Shown in pieces: positions 15,321 through 23,007 of a stretch of 64,000 nucleotides of DNA. Source of the DNA: JAVVSK01 sp036654235. GTDB taxonomy: Bacteria > Bacillota > Clostridia > Christensenellales > CAG-138. The position numbers and the translations under genes are program-made. The notes beneath the pieces are model-generated. The model was not told the origin of the DNA. It did not search any database and saw nothing but the letters and a program-made list of their open reading frames with translations. Within the stretch, counting starts at the first letter, position 1; every line of letters starts with the position of its first letter. The DNA lies in contig JAVVSK010000004.1 in the NCBI GenBank assembly GCA_036654235.1, positions 62,001 to 126,000 on the forward strand. The letters are read 5' to 3'.

Positions 15321-15731
15321 TTATTTTTCTTTAATACTTAAAGCAATGCTTCCTAAAACACCATTTATAAATTTATAAGCATCCGCATCGCAAAAAGTCT
15401 GCGCAAGTTTAACCGCTTCGCCGATAGATACGCTGGGCGGAATACTGTCCATATACAAAAGCTCATACACGGCTATTCTTAATATGCATAAATCAACCTT
15501 GCCGATTCTTTCTATAGTCCAGTCATGAAGATTTTCTACTATCAAATCGTCAATCTCGGAGGCATTCTCATCTATACCGGCTATAACGCTGTCCGAATAC
15601 TTAAAATCATGTTTTGTTGGGGTTTCAACAATGCCGGACTTTTCTAAAACATTGGCATAAGTATCCTCTCCGCCGACAAGCCTTGCAAAAGTCAGTTTCA
15701 TCGTGATTTCCCGGGCTGTTGTACTGCTCAT
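15321..15731 (-). CDS. nusB: Transcription antitermination factor NusB
   Basis: All-helical 136-residue RNA-binding protein that with NusE (S10) binds boxA in rRNA antitermination complexes. The family C-terminal region is clear: DWTIERIGKVDLCILRIAVYEL, then SIGEAVKLAQTFCDADAYKFINGVLG. An in-frame TTG at 15749 is possible, but ATG 15731 gives MSSTTAREITMKLTFA, a normal NusB N-terminus with AAAGG upstream. It is the last gene of the Asp23-AmaP-DUF2273 group, an arrangement common in Clostridia. An elaborate RNA fold lies just upstream. Confidence 0.93.
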   Translation of the reverse strand: MSSTTAREITMKLTFARLVGGEDTYANVLEKSGIVETPTKHDFKYSDSVIAGIDENASEIDDLIVENLHDWTIERIGKVDLCILRIAVYELLYMDSIPPSVSIGEAVKLAQTFCDADAYKFINGVLGSIALSIKEK

Positions 15732-15761
15732 TTTTAAATTACCTTTCAATGCGCAAAAATA

Positions 15762-15859
15762 AAAAACCGAAACGAGCAGTCAGCGAAGGTTAAATATTCG
15801 CATTTTGCAGACCGAGAGCGAACAAATAAATATTTTTTTCGCTCTCGGCACCGGTTTTT
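15762..15859 (-). promoter_or_regulatory. Candidate three-way-junction RNA upstream of nusB
   Basis: On the minus strand AAAAACCG (15859-15852) can close with CGGTTTTT (15769-15762), enclosing two hairpins: CCGAGAGCGAA with TTCGCTCTCGG (11-base stem, 15848-15838 and 15822-15812) and GCGAA with TTCGC near 15802-15784. The closing strand runs into TTTTTTATTTTT, so it may act as terminator or attenuator before nusB. Assignment rests on visible complementarity only. Confidence 0.35.
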
Positions 15860-15865
15860 CAGCGC

Positions 15866-16081
15866 TTAATTTTTTCTGAAAATTCTCCTGAAAAACTCTT
15901 TAACGCCGTCGCTTCCGTCTTTATCCAGCAGCATACCAAACAATGCGCAAAGACCAAGTACTAAAAAAACAAGAAGGGTGCGCCAAAAGTTTATTGTAAA
16001 TATAAGCACGACAAAGATAACTCCAAGCACAACGAGTAGGATGGTCCATCTATATCTAATAAAAAAATCTCTAAAGCTCAT
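15866..16081 (-). CDS. DUF2273 family small membrane protein
   Basis: A 71-residue protein with two membrane helices (WTILLVVLGVIFVVLIF and FWRTLLVFLVLGLCALFGM) and a basic C-terminus EFFRRIFRKN. DUF2273 proteins accompany Asp23 and AmaP in the envelope-stress cluster of Firmicutes and probably help to anchor it. Start ATG 16081 follows GAGGTG; an in-frame upstream ATG at 16123 lies inside the amaP reading frame and has no ribosome site. Confidence 0.85.
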   Translation of the reverse strand: MSFRDFFIRYRWTILLVVLGVIFVVLIFTINFWRTLLVFLVLGLCALFGMLLDKDGSDGVKEFFRRIFRKN

Positions 16082-16091
16082 AATACACCTC

Positions 16092-16670
16092 TTAATTATT
16101 ATCTTTCGTCGTTTTTTTGTCAACCGCCGAAGTATATATAATTGGGATTTCCTTAACTGTCAGCCCAACTTGATCAGATACGGCTTGTCTCAACGATATT
16201 CTTAATTTTTCGGTCAGCGCGGGCAGCTCTGTATCCGCTATTGGGCGTAGTTTAAGTTTAACCGTCATACCCTCCCCTTGATCACATGGACGAACGCGCG
16301 GGGTACAGGCCGCAATAAGCCTATAAGACATGCAATGCCGATAAACAATAGCAGTTACGGCCTCTAAAGTTATCTCGGTTTTAGAGCCATCCTCCTCTTC
16401 ATGTACGAGAATCGAATCTCTAGGGTTGTCCTCGTTGTTTTTTTGGAATGACCCTATAAACAAGCTTATCGATATCAACAATAAAATCATAAGTGCAATG
16501 CAAAATAAAACCTGCTTCGACGTATTATCAAGAGTGCCAACATTAATTTTATCGCTTATAGTATCGAATTGTGTAGCTCCAATATCGCAGAGAAAAAGAA
16601 AAATACAGGACGCTACCACAACGAGAAGCAGTAAATAGAGAACAATCCTGAATTTCATAGACAGTTTCAT
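16092..16670 (-). CDS. amaP: AmaP-like alkaline-shock membrane anchor protein
   Basis: The 192-residue protein has two N-terminal membrane helices (IVLYLLLLVVVASCIFLFL and VLFCIALMILLLISISLFIG) and a cytoplasmic domain resembling Asp23 (ALTEKLRISLRQAVSDQVGLTVKEIPI). AmaP anchors Asp23 to the membrane in staphylococci. Position between asp23 and the DUF2273 gene supports the call. ATG 16670 follows AAAGGTG. Its stop lies ten bases before the DUF2273 start. Confidence 0.82.
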   Translation of the reverse strand: MKLSMKFRIVLYLLLLVVVASCIFLFLCDIGATQFDTISDKINVGTLDNTSKQVLFCIALMILLLISISLFIGSFQKNNEDNPRDSILVHEEEDGSKTEITLEAVTAIVYRHCMSYRLIAACTPRVRPCDQGEGMTVKLKLRPIADTELPALTEKLRISLRQAVSDQVGLTVKEIPIIYTSAVDKKTTKDNN

Positions 16671-16742
16671 AGATCAACAACACCTTTCAAAATCATTTGC
16701 AGGAAATCAATAAATCAAAACCAATATTTTATATCCACTATA

Positions 16743-16774
16743 AGCCGACACCCGGGATTTACCCAAGGTCGGCT
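16743..16774 (-). terminator. Intercistronic hairpin between asp23 and amaP
   Basis: AGCCGAC and GTCGGCT (plus-strand 16743-16749 and 16768-16774) with an inner GGG/CCC pairing. No strong T-run follows, so partial attenuation or mRNA-end protection is likelier than full termination. Confidence 0.35.
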
Positions 16775-16811
16775 CATACACATAATTTAGAAGAAAAGCT
16801 AAGTGAAACGA

Positions 16812-17246
16812 TCACTTGACTCTGGGTTCTTGTTTTTCTTCCTTTTGAACTTTTTTTACTGGTTTTTCAATCTTGCTCTCCGGAAAATTAATAGTCTGAA
16901 CATATACGTTGACCTCTACAACGCGAAGTCCGGTCATAGTTTCAACAGCACCCTTAACGGCTTTTTGAACTTCCTGACAAACCTCGTGAATTTTAAAACC
17001 GTAATCAACGCCGACGCTTACGTCAATAGCAGCTTCTTCTTTACCAAGCTCAACTTTAACACCCTTTGTCATGCTCTTTTTTCCTAAAAGCTCAGTAAAG
17101 CCCTCGACAACGGTTCCTGTCATACTAGTTATTCCCTTTACATCCGCAGCCGCCAAGCTCGATATGGTTGCAACGACATCCGGGGCAAAGATAATACTGC
17201 CACCTTCGTAAGTGGTTACGCTGTTGACTTCTGTTTCATTTGCCAT
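16812..17246 (-). CDS. Asp23/Gls24 family envelope stress protein
   Basis: A 144-residue protein with the Asp23 core: IIFAPDVVATISSLAAADVKG near the N-terminus, then DVSVGVDYGFKIHEVCQEVQ and VVEVNVYVQTINF. A charged Lys/Glu-rich tail (KKVQKEEKQEPRVK) follows. Asp23 is an abundant cytosolic protein attached to the membrane by AmaP and linked to cell-wall homeostasis. ATG 17246 is preceded by AGGAGG, and a good vegetative promoter is upstream. First gene of the cluster that continues to nusB. Confidence 0.92.
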   Translation of the reverse strand: MANETEVNSVTTYEGGSIIFAPDVVATISSLAAADVKGITSMTGTVVEGFTELLGKKSMTKGVKVELGKEEAAIDVSVGVDYGFKIHEVCQEVQKAVKGAVETMTGLRVVEVNVYVQTINFPESKIEKPVKKVQKEEKQEPRVK

Positions 17247-17276
17247 AACGAATTACCTCCTGTTATCTTTAATACT

Positions 17277-17304
17277 ATTATATCAAAGATGAGGTCTTTT
17301 GCAA
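17277..17304 (-). promoter_or_regulatory. Vegetative promoter of asp23
   Basis: Minus strand TTGCAA (17304-17299), 16-base spacer, TATAAT (17282-17277). Confidence 0.6.
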
Positions 17305-17432
17305 GCCTCCTGTGTGAAAAAATATGCAATTTATGAAACAATTGTGAATATTTTAATTTTTGTCACGCTTCGACAATGTTTGTCGTTGAAAAAGCACCTA
17401 AAAGACTATATAATTTTAGAGGAGGCATATTT

Positions 17433-18104
17433 ATGACACTCTTAATTTTAAGCGACTCGGCTAATCTTTTTGACGCTATAAATAAAGCGAATCCCGAAAA
17501 AAAATTTAAACTTGCTGATGACACCGAGACCGAATTATGCGATGCCATACTTTTCGACGCGGATACAGAAAACGCTTTTTACAGATTGGAACGGGAAAAA
17601 AATCGATATAAAGGAATCCCTCTTTTTACGATAACTAGCGCCGGTACAACCGAAAATCTTATTGCACTCTCCGCCTTTGGATCGCTCTATACCTTCATTC
17701 GCCCTATTGATTGCGCCTTTATTCTTTCCAGGACGGAATCTTTTTTAAACGGAAGACAGCCACTGCTCTCGAACGCGGAAATTTCGGCAGAGGCTCTTTT
17801 AAATTATGTCGGCGTTAAACGCGAAGTCTTAGGTAGAAAATATTTAAAAAACGGAATAATCGCATTAGCTCTTTCCACTGTAGATCTTACATTTATATAC
17901 GAATACCTTTCCTCTGAATTTAAAGAGCCGTATTCAAGAATAGAGCGCAATATGCGCTATGCGGTCGAAACGGCTTTCAATAAAGGCAATATATATGCAC
18001 AATATGAGATTTTCGGATATACGGTAAGCCAAAAATCCGGCAAACCGACTAATCTTGAGTTTTTAAGCGCGCTTTCCGTTGCGCTTAAAGAAAAGCTCCT
18101 CTAA
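17433..18104 (+). CDS. Spo0A-like response regulator with degenerate receiver domain
   Basis: The C-terminal ~95 residues match the Spo0A DNA-binding effector domain, ending with SRIERNMRYAVETAFNKGN and FGYTVSQKSGKPTNLEF, which parallel the Spo0A segments SRVERAIRHAIEVAWSRGN and FGYTV..KAKPTNSEF. The N-terminal ~115 residues look like a shortened receiver: DAILFD may hold the phospho-acceptor Asp, FTITSAG the switch Thr/Ser, and YTFIRP has Arg where receivers normally have the invariant Lys; only one acidic residue (LILSDSAN) remains of the usual pair. ATG 17433 follows AGAGGAGG. At 223 residues it is shorter than Spo0A (~265). It may be a paralogue tuning sporulation rather than the master regulator. 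Confidence 0.78.
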   Translation: MTLLILSDSANLFDAINKANPEKKFKLADDTETELCDAILFDADTENAFYRLEREKNRYKGIPLFTITSAGTTENLIALSAFGSLYTFIRPIDCAFILSRTESFLNGRQPLLSNAEISAEALLNYVGVKREVLGRKYLKNGIIALALSTVDLTFIYEYLSSEFKEPYSRIERNMRYAVETAFNKGNIYAQYEIFGYTVSQKSGKPTNLEFLSALSVALKEKLL

Positions 18105-18197
18105 AAAGGTGATATAGGCGATATATTTAAACACCTTATAAAAGTTAAAAACAGATAAATTTGTTAAACTTTTTCTGTCTTTTTTCTTTTATAATAT

Positions 18198-18905
18198 CTA
18201 TCCCTCAATGCGCAAATTTACGATCCTATCTTCAACACCCGCTTTTAGAACTGCATTCAGCGCGGAATCAAAACGCCCAACGTCCGACGCAATATGCGCA
18301 TCGCTCCCTATTATAAAGTTCGCGCCCGCCATAGCTGCTTTTTTAAGCATATCGGGATCACATGGATGATGATTATTGATTTCAAGTAAAATATTATTTT
18401 CCGCGCAAAACAACGCGAGTTTTTCTATATCAACCGATATATAAAGTGATGGGTGCGATATTATATCAATTTTGTTTTTCATAATAACATTGCAATATTC
18501 TTTTGTATTCAGCGCAGTATTTTTTACATGAAAAAACGATTCAAACAGGGCGCTCAGCGTAAAGCGATTTTTGACGAGTACACCTTTATGATAACCCATT
18601 ATACGTACATCCAGCTTATCTTTAAGTTTTGGGATATCCGTCTTCCCTTTCCCAAGCATATTTAACTCAACACCCATTAGAATATTTATTTTATAGATTT
18701 CTCTAAGCTCTTCTATTTCGTTATAGAGCTTTAAAAAATCGTCGTCCGAAAGTCCGTAAAAAAGGTTTCCACCAGCATGTTCGCTTATAGCAATCGTCAT
18801 CAGACCCGCATCTACGGCGCTCTTTACGATATCACGCGGCGAAGATTTTCCGTGACTATAGACGGTATGCGTATGCAAATCAGCTATTAAACGATAATTA
18901 TTCAT
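18198..18905 (-). CDS. PHP-domain metal-dependent phosphoesterase (YcdX/PolX-like)
   Basis: A 235-residue stand-alone PHP protein. The first metal motif is DLHTHTVYSHG at residues ~9-19, with later ligands in ISEHAGG, IMGVELNML, IISHPSL and IGSDAHIASDVG, the set expected for a trinuclear site. Related proteins are phosphatases or histidinol-phosphatase homologues; the substrate is unknown. The start ATG 18905 lacks a clear ribosome site (the upstream sequence is A-rich), and no better in-frame start was found. Convergent with the Spo0A-like gene. Confidence 0.82.
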   Translation of the reverse strand: MNNYRLIADLHTHTVYSHGKSSPRDIVKSAVDAGLMTIAISEHAGGNLFYGLSDDDFLKLYNEIEELREIYKINILMGVELNMLGKGKTDIPKLKDKLDVRIMGYHKGVLVKNRFTLSALFESFFHVKNTALNTKEYCNVIMKNKIDIISHPSLYISVDIEKLALFCAENNILLEINNHHPCDPDMLKKAAMAGANFIIGSDAHIASDVGRFDSALNAVLKAGVEDRIVNLRIEG

Positions 18906-19116
18906 TGTTTTTTTTATTTTTTAAGCGGCATACCGCATAAATTTTAAAATTCATATATACCCCCCCATTTTATATTGGCACAAAAGTTCGTGACTAATAC
19001 CGTTAAAAAAGTTGTCTAAGATACGCTTTAGGCAGATCCCAAAGTCATTTTATCAGAAGAAAAAAATTTTTCAAGGGTAAAATCCTAAAATTCAAATTTT
19101 GTTTTCATAGTACGAT

Positions 19117-19146
19117 TTGCCTTTCTTATTTGAAAGACGTTATAAT
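19117..19146 (+). promoter_or_regulatory. Vegetative promoter upstream of the TIGR01906-tsaD pair
   Basis: TTGCCT (19117-19122), 18-base spacer, TATAAT (19141-19146). The transcript would carry a small hairpin, AGCACC with GGTGCT near 19161-19182. The rest of the 18906-19213 gap has a C-run and A/T tracts but no gene that I can support. Confidence 0.5.
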
Positions 19147-19213
19147 AAGGAGGGACTAAAAGCACCGTTTAAATTGGTGCTCGTAATAATATGACAAAAA
19201 CGGGGGATTGATT

Positions 19214-19942
19214 TTGAAGCGGTTTCTATCTTACTTTATTGCGATTGCCGCAGCATTTATGTTTTTTTATACTATACTCTTTAGCTTTATTCAGTTTTCG
19301 GCCAATGACTCAGCATGGTTTGAAGCCGAATACTATAAGCTTGATACTTCGCGCCAAATAGGTATGAGTAATACCGATATAAATAAGGCTATGAAAGCGC
19401 TTATCGACTATATGGAAGGGCGTACAAACGATCTTGAAAAAGTAAAAGTAAAAATCAACGGCGACTCCGTAAGGATGTATAATAATAAAGATATAGACCA
19501 CATGAAGGACGTTAAGGTTCTTTATCAAAATTGCCGAATGTTCAGAAATATAGCGGCCGTCTCCTTGATAGTTCTACTCGTCGCTGTTTTTCTTACTATG
19601 AAAAGGGATGCCCTTATTATACTCTCAAAGAGCTTCATTTGGGCTTTTTCTGCTATGGCCGTTATATTGGGCGCGATATTGATTTTCGCCGCCATAGATT
19701 TCGATGCTTTTTGGACCTTTTTCCATACTCTCGTATTTGATAACGAGCTTTGGTTAATAGACCCGTCCAAAAGCTATCTGATTTGGATTTGTCCTTCAAC
19801 CTTGTTTTATGATATTATTACTCGATTTTTGATTTACTCTGGAATCGTGTTCGTTGCATTTCTTGGTGGCGCGATAACCTATCTCGCCGTTAGAAGACAT
19901 AATCATAATACGCCGGTGTTGCGAAAAAAAGGTGAAAAATGA
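19214..19942 (+). CDS. TIGR01906/DUF1461 family integral membrane protein
   Basis: A 242-residue protein with about five membrane helices: one at the N-terminus (YFIAIAAAFMFFYTILFSF), an extracytoplasmic domain of ~85 residues (EAEYYKLDTSRQIGMSNTDI), then four more helices, with the family element FWTFFHTLVFDNELWLIDP between the third and fourth. The family is common in low-GC Gram-positives and has no assigned function. No ATG is available; TTG 19214 gives a seven-base spacing from GGGGG, better than the TTG at 19208. It overlaps tsaD by four bases. Confidence 0.8.
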   Translation: MKRFLSYFIAIAAAFMFFYTILFSFIQFSANDSAWFEAEYYKLDTSRQIGMSNTDINKAMKALIDYMEGRTNDLEKVKVKINGDSVRMYNNKDIDHMKDVKVLYQNCRMFRNIAAVSLIVLLVAVFLTMKRDALIILSKSFIWAFSAMAVILGAILIFAAIDFDAFWTFFHTLVFDNELWLIDPSKSYLIWICPSTLFYDIITRFLIYSGIVFVAFLGGAITYLAVRRHNHNTPVLRKKGEK

Positions 19943-21006
19943 TGCGATATGATACTGTTTCCGATAATGGACTAAACCAATTTAGAGATAAAAACGCGCC
20001 AATAACATTATCCATCGAAACCTCCTGCGATGAAACCGCGGCGGCGGTGCTTCGCGGTGGTCGTGAAGTTATCTCAACAAGCGTTTTTACGCAAATTCCT
20101 ATGCATAGAGAGTTTGGCGGCGTAGTTCCCGAACTCGCTTCGCGTAGCCACGTTTTAAAGATACGAAGTGTTGTTGAAGACGCGCTTTTATCTGCCAAGA
20201 TGACGTTTTCCGATATAGACGGCATAGCCGTAACGAACGGACCCGGGCTTTTAGGTGCGCTTCTTGTAGGGCTTAGCTATGCTAAGTCTCTAGCCTATGC
20301 ACTTTCGATTCCCTATGTCGGTGTAAACCATATTGCCGGGCATATAGCGTCAAATTATCTCTCATATCCCGACTTAAAACCGCCTTTTATCTGTCTCGTC
20401 GCTTCCGGAGGTCATAGTCACGTTCTCGAGGTAAAGGGATATAATTCTTTTTCCGTATTGGGACAAACCCGTGACGACGCGGCGGGGGAAGCTTTCGATA
20501 AAGTAGCCAGAATTTTAGGTCTTCCCTACCCCGGCGGACCTGAGCTTGAAAAGCTGGCTAAAATCGGAGATAAAAACGCATATGAATTTAAATCCACTTT
20601 TAATAATCAGCAAACTCCGGATTTTTCATTTTCGGGTATAAAGACCGCCGTTATAAATACGCTTCATACGGAGGACGCGAAAAAAATAAAGGTTAAAAAC
20701 GAAGATATAGCAGCAGCGTTTCAATATTCAGTTGTACAGACTCTTGCAAATAAGACCGTCTTAGCTGCGCAAAGGGCACATTCTAAAATCGTTGCTCTAG
20801 CCGGCGGCGTATCCGCAAACAATTCGCTTCGTGAAACCATGGCTGAACTTTGTGAAAAAAACGGTATGACATTTTATTGTCCTACCCTAAAATATTGTAC
20901 GGATAACGGCGCTATGATAGGCTGCGCCGGGTATTATCTTTTAAAAGATGGAATAAATAGCAGCCTTTCCCTCAATGCACAGCCGAATTTAGCTTTGCAC
21001 GAATAA
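19939..21006 (+). CDS. tsaD: tRNA N6-adenosine threonylcarbamoyltransferase
   Basis: Catalytic subunit of the t6A37 synthesis complex. The 355-residue protein has the ASKHA phosphate loop TLSIETSCDETAAAV, the metal motif HIAGH in YVGVNHIAGHIAS, CLVASGGHSHV, and DFSFSGIKTAV. The C-terminal DNGAMIGCAGYYL closes the fold. An N-terminal leader of about 20 residues precedes the usual start, so initiation at ATG 19939 or 19942 adds a short extension. Translation is coupled to the upstream membrane protein gene (ATGA overlap). Confidence 0.95.
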   Translation: MMRYDTVSDNGLNQFRDKNAPITLSIETSCDETAAAVLRGGREVISTSVFTQIPMHREFGGVVPELASRSHVLKIRSVVEDALLSAKMTFSDIDGIAVTNGPGLLGALLVGLSYAKSLAYALSIPYVGVNHIAGHIASNYLSYPDLKPPFICLVASGGHSHVLEVKGYNSFSVLGQTRDDAAGEAFDKVARILGLPYPGGPELEKLAKIGDKNAYEFKSTFNNQQTPDFSFSGIKTAVINTLHTEDAKKIKVKNEDIAAAFQYSVVQTLANKTVLAAQRAHSKIVALAGGVSANNSLRETMAELCEKNGMTFYCPTLKYCTDNGAMIGCAGYYLLKDGINSSLSLNAQPNLALHE

Positions 21007-21043
21007 AATCCCTACGAATATTAAACATATATCTCGCAATGAC

Positions 21044-21072
21044 TTGAAAAAACGGATAATACGTGTTATAAT
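21044..21072 (+). promoter_or_regulatory. Vegetative promoter of secG
   Basis: TTGAAA (21044-21049), 17-base spacer, TATAAT (21067-21072), 32 bases before the secG start. Confidence 0.75.
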
Positions 21073-21104
21073 TCCGGATGCAATTGCAATTTGGAGGTAA
21101 GTAC

Positions 21105-21359
21105 ATGGAAATCGTAAGCTTAATACTCAGCATAATTTTGGTTCTGTGCGCTGTTTTGCTAATAACCGTCGTTTTGGTTCAAAAAAGCAAGAGTGGCGGT
21201 CTCGGCGGCGCGTTTGGCGGCGATACTCAAAGCTTTACTCCGCGCGGAAAAGCGGCAAGCAAAGAAGCAAAACTTCAAAAATTGACCATTACAACAGCTA
21301 TTATTATCGGTGTTTTGGCAATAGCGCTTATGATAATAAATCAATTTGTCGTGGCGTAA
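21105..21359 (+). CDS. secG: Preprotein translocase subunit SecG
   Basis: An 84-residue component of the SecYEG channel with two membrane helices (IVSLILSIILVLCAVLLITVVLVQ and ITTAIIIGVLAIALMIIN) and the diagnostic linker KSKSGGLGGAFGG with nearby SFTPRG. ATG 21105 follows GGAGG; a longer in-frame start at 21078 overlaps the promoter region and is rejected. It is monocistronic here. In many Firmicutes secG is followed by rnr, smpB or ssrA; none of these is adjacent. Confidence 0.94.
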   Translation: MEIVSLILSIILVLCAVLLITVVLVQKSKSGGLGGAFGGDTQSFTPRGKAASKEAKLQKLTITTAIIIGVLAIALMIINQFVVA

Positions 21360-21391
21360 AAAAGAGAAAGCGTAGACGTTTAGTCGAGGTG

Positions 21392-21416
21392 AAAGTCCCA
21401 ATAGGGGCTTTTTTCT
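21392..21416 (+). terminator. Intrinsic terminator after secG
   Basis: AAAGTCCC (21392-21399), loop AATA, GGGGCTTT (21404-21411), one G-T pair, then TTTTC. Confidence 0.75.
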
Positions 21417-21557
21417 TATTTGGATTTTTTTGAGTTACATATAAAAAACAAATTGCTCAAACGGTTTTCTTCTTATCTTTTTCTCTCAACCAGCGTTTAC
21501 ATAAATCAACAATATGTGATACACTAAAAAAATGCTAAAAAAGGAGTCTTAATATAT

Positions 21558-22919
21558 ATGGAAGTAATAAATAAAGCACCTATGGAAAATAAAATGGGAA
21601 CAAAGCCCGTTGCCGGTCTATTGATCAAAATGAGTCTTCCCATAATGCTTTCGATGTTCGTAATGGCGCTCTACAACATAGTCGACAGTATATTTGTCGC
21701 GCAAGTCAGCTCTGAAGCTCTTACGGGAGTTTCCCTCGCTTTTCCGTTCCAGATGATACTGATTGGAGTCGGTGTCGGAACGGGTATAGGTGTAAATTCG
21801 CTAATATCTCGTAGCTTAGGAGAAAAAAATCAGCTTCGCGCAAATAATACGGCGAGCATAGGCATAATTTTAGCCCTACTCTCGGGGTTGCTTTTTTCAT
21901 TGCTTTACTTTTTTCTCTCTGAACCGCTTATGCGAATTTTCATAAGCGACGATTTAATCCTACCTCAAGCTACTTCATATCTTAGAATATGCGGAACTTT
22001 TTGTACCTTCTCCATGATCGGAATAATGATGGAAAAGATAATACAGGGAACGGGAAGCATGATTCCCCCGATGGTAATTCAGCTTGCCGGCGCAGTAACG
22101 AACATAATTCTTGATCCGATTTTAATATTTGGATACTTTGGAATAACGCCCATGGGCGTAGATGGCGCAGCTATTGCGACGGTTATCGGTCAGGGATTTA
22201 GTATGCTCGTAGCGATACTTTTTTTAAGAAAAGATAAACAAATTTCAATAGGCTTCAGGGGCTTAAAAATTGATTGGTCTATTATAAAAGGAATATACAG
22301 CGTTGCAATGGCTTCCATCGTTATGCAGTGCATAGGTTCTTTTACGACTTTTGCTCTTAACGCTATACTAATGGTCTTTACTCCGGTCGCGGTCAATGTT
22401 TTAGGAATATATTTTAAGATTCAATCATTTGTGTTTATGCCCATTTTTGGTTTAAACTCAGGCGCACTGCCCATAATGGCTTATAATTACGGCGCAAAAA
22501 ACAAAAAACGTTTTAAAGATACTCTGAAATATGGAATTATAATCGCCGTTTCAATAATGATTGTTGGCGTATTGGTTTTTCAGTTTTTCCCGGGAACTCT
22601 CCTCTCCCTATTTAACGCAGATAAAGTTATGTTGGATATGGGAACGCGCGCGCTCAGGATTATAAGCATATGTTTCCCCTTTGCCGCCGTCGGCATAATG
22701 CTCGTAACTATGTTTAACGCTCTCGGAAAGGGAATTTACAGTCTCATAGTCAGCGCAGCGCGTCAACTTCTCGTTATCGTTCCCGCGGCGTTAATTTTAG
22801 CGAATACCGTTGGGCTTGACGGAGTATGGTTTGCATATCCAATAGCAGAAATCGTCGGAATGGTTCTAAGTGCAATTTTCTTTAAGATTACTTATAAAAA
22901 GTATATTGCAAACATGTAG
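21558..22919 (+). CDS. MATE family multidrug/cation efflux transporter
   Basis: A 453-residue membrane protein with twelve predicted helices in two repeated halves. The N-terminal half has the MATE signature PIMLSMFVMALYNIVDSIFV and the loop GVGTGIGVNSLISRSLGE; the second half has GLNSGALPIMAYNYGAKN, its structural counterpart. Length and pattern fit the NorM/DinF-type branch driven by Na+ or H+. Substrate is unknown. A promoter TTTACA (21496-21501), 18 bases, TACACT (21520-21525) precedes the ATG, with AAGGAG as ribosome site. A second MATE gene begins at the right edge of the window. Confidence 0.9.
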   Translation: MEVINKAPMENKMGTKPVAGLLIKMSLPIMLSMFVMALYNIVDSIFVAQVSSEALTGVSLAFPFQMILIGVGVGTGIGVNSLISRSLGEKNQLRANNTASIGIILALLSGLLFSLLYFFLSEPLMRIFISDDLILPQATSYLRICGTFCTFSMIGIMMEKIIQGTGSMIPPMVIQLAGAVTNIILDPILIFGYFGITPMGVDGAAIATVIGQGFSMLVAILFLRKDKQISIGFRGLKIDWSIIKGIYSVAMASIVMQCIGSFTTFALNAILMVFTPVAVNVLGIYFKIQSFVFMPIFGLNSGALPIMAYNYGAKNKKRFKDTLKYGIIIAVSIMIVGVLVFQFFPGTLLSLFNADKVMLDMGTRALRIISICFPFAAVGIMLVTMFNALGKGIYSLIVSAARQLLVIVPAALILANTVGLDGVWFAYPIAEIVGMVLSAIFFKITYKKYIANM

Positions 22920-22947
22920 CGCGCGTTTTTCAGCTTCATTTGGGCAC

Positions 22948-22976
22948 TTCACAAAAATATTTTTTTATGATATGAT
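22948..22976 (+). promoter_or_regulatory. Vegetative promoter of the CotH-VTC-DUF4956 operon
   Basis: TTCACA (22948-22953), 17-base spacer, TATGAT (22971-22976). Confidence 0.6.
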
Positions 22977-23007
22977 GCATTGATGACAAAAAACAGGAGG
23001 TTTTAGA

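Noticed and set aside
21360..21557. tmRNA or smpB expected near secG
   Set aside because: Only a terminator and the MATE promoter are present; no tmRNA-like ends or tag frame.
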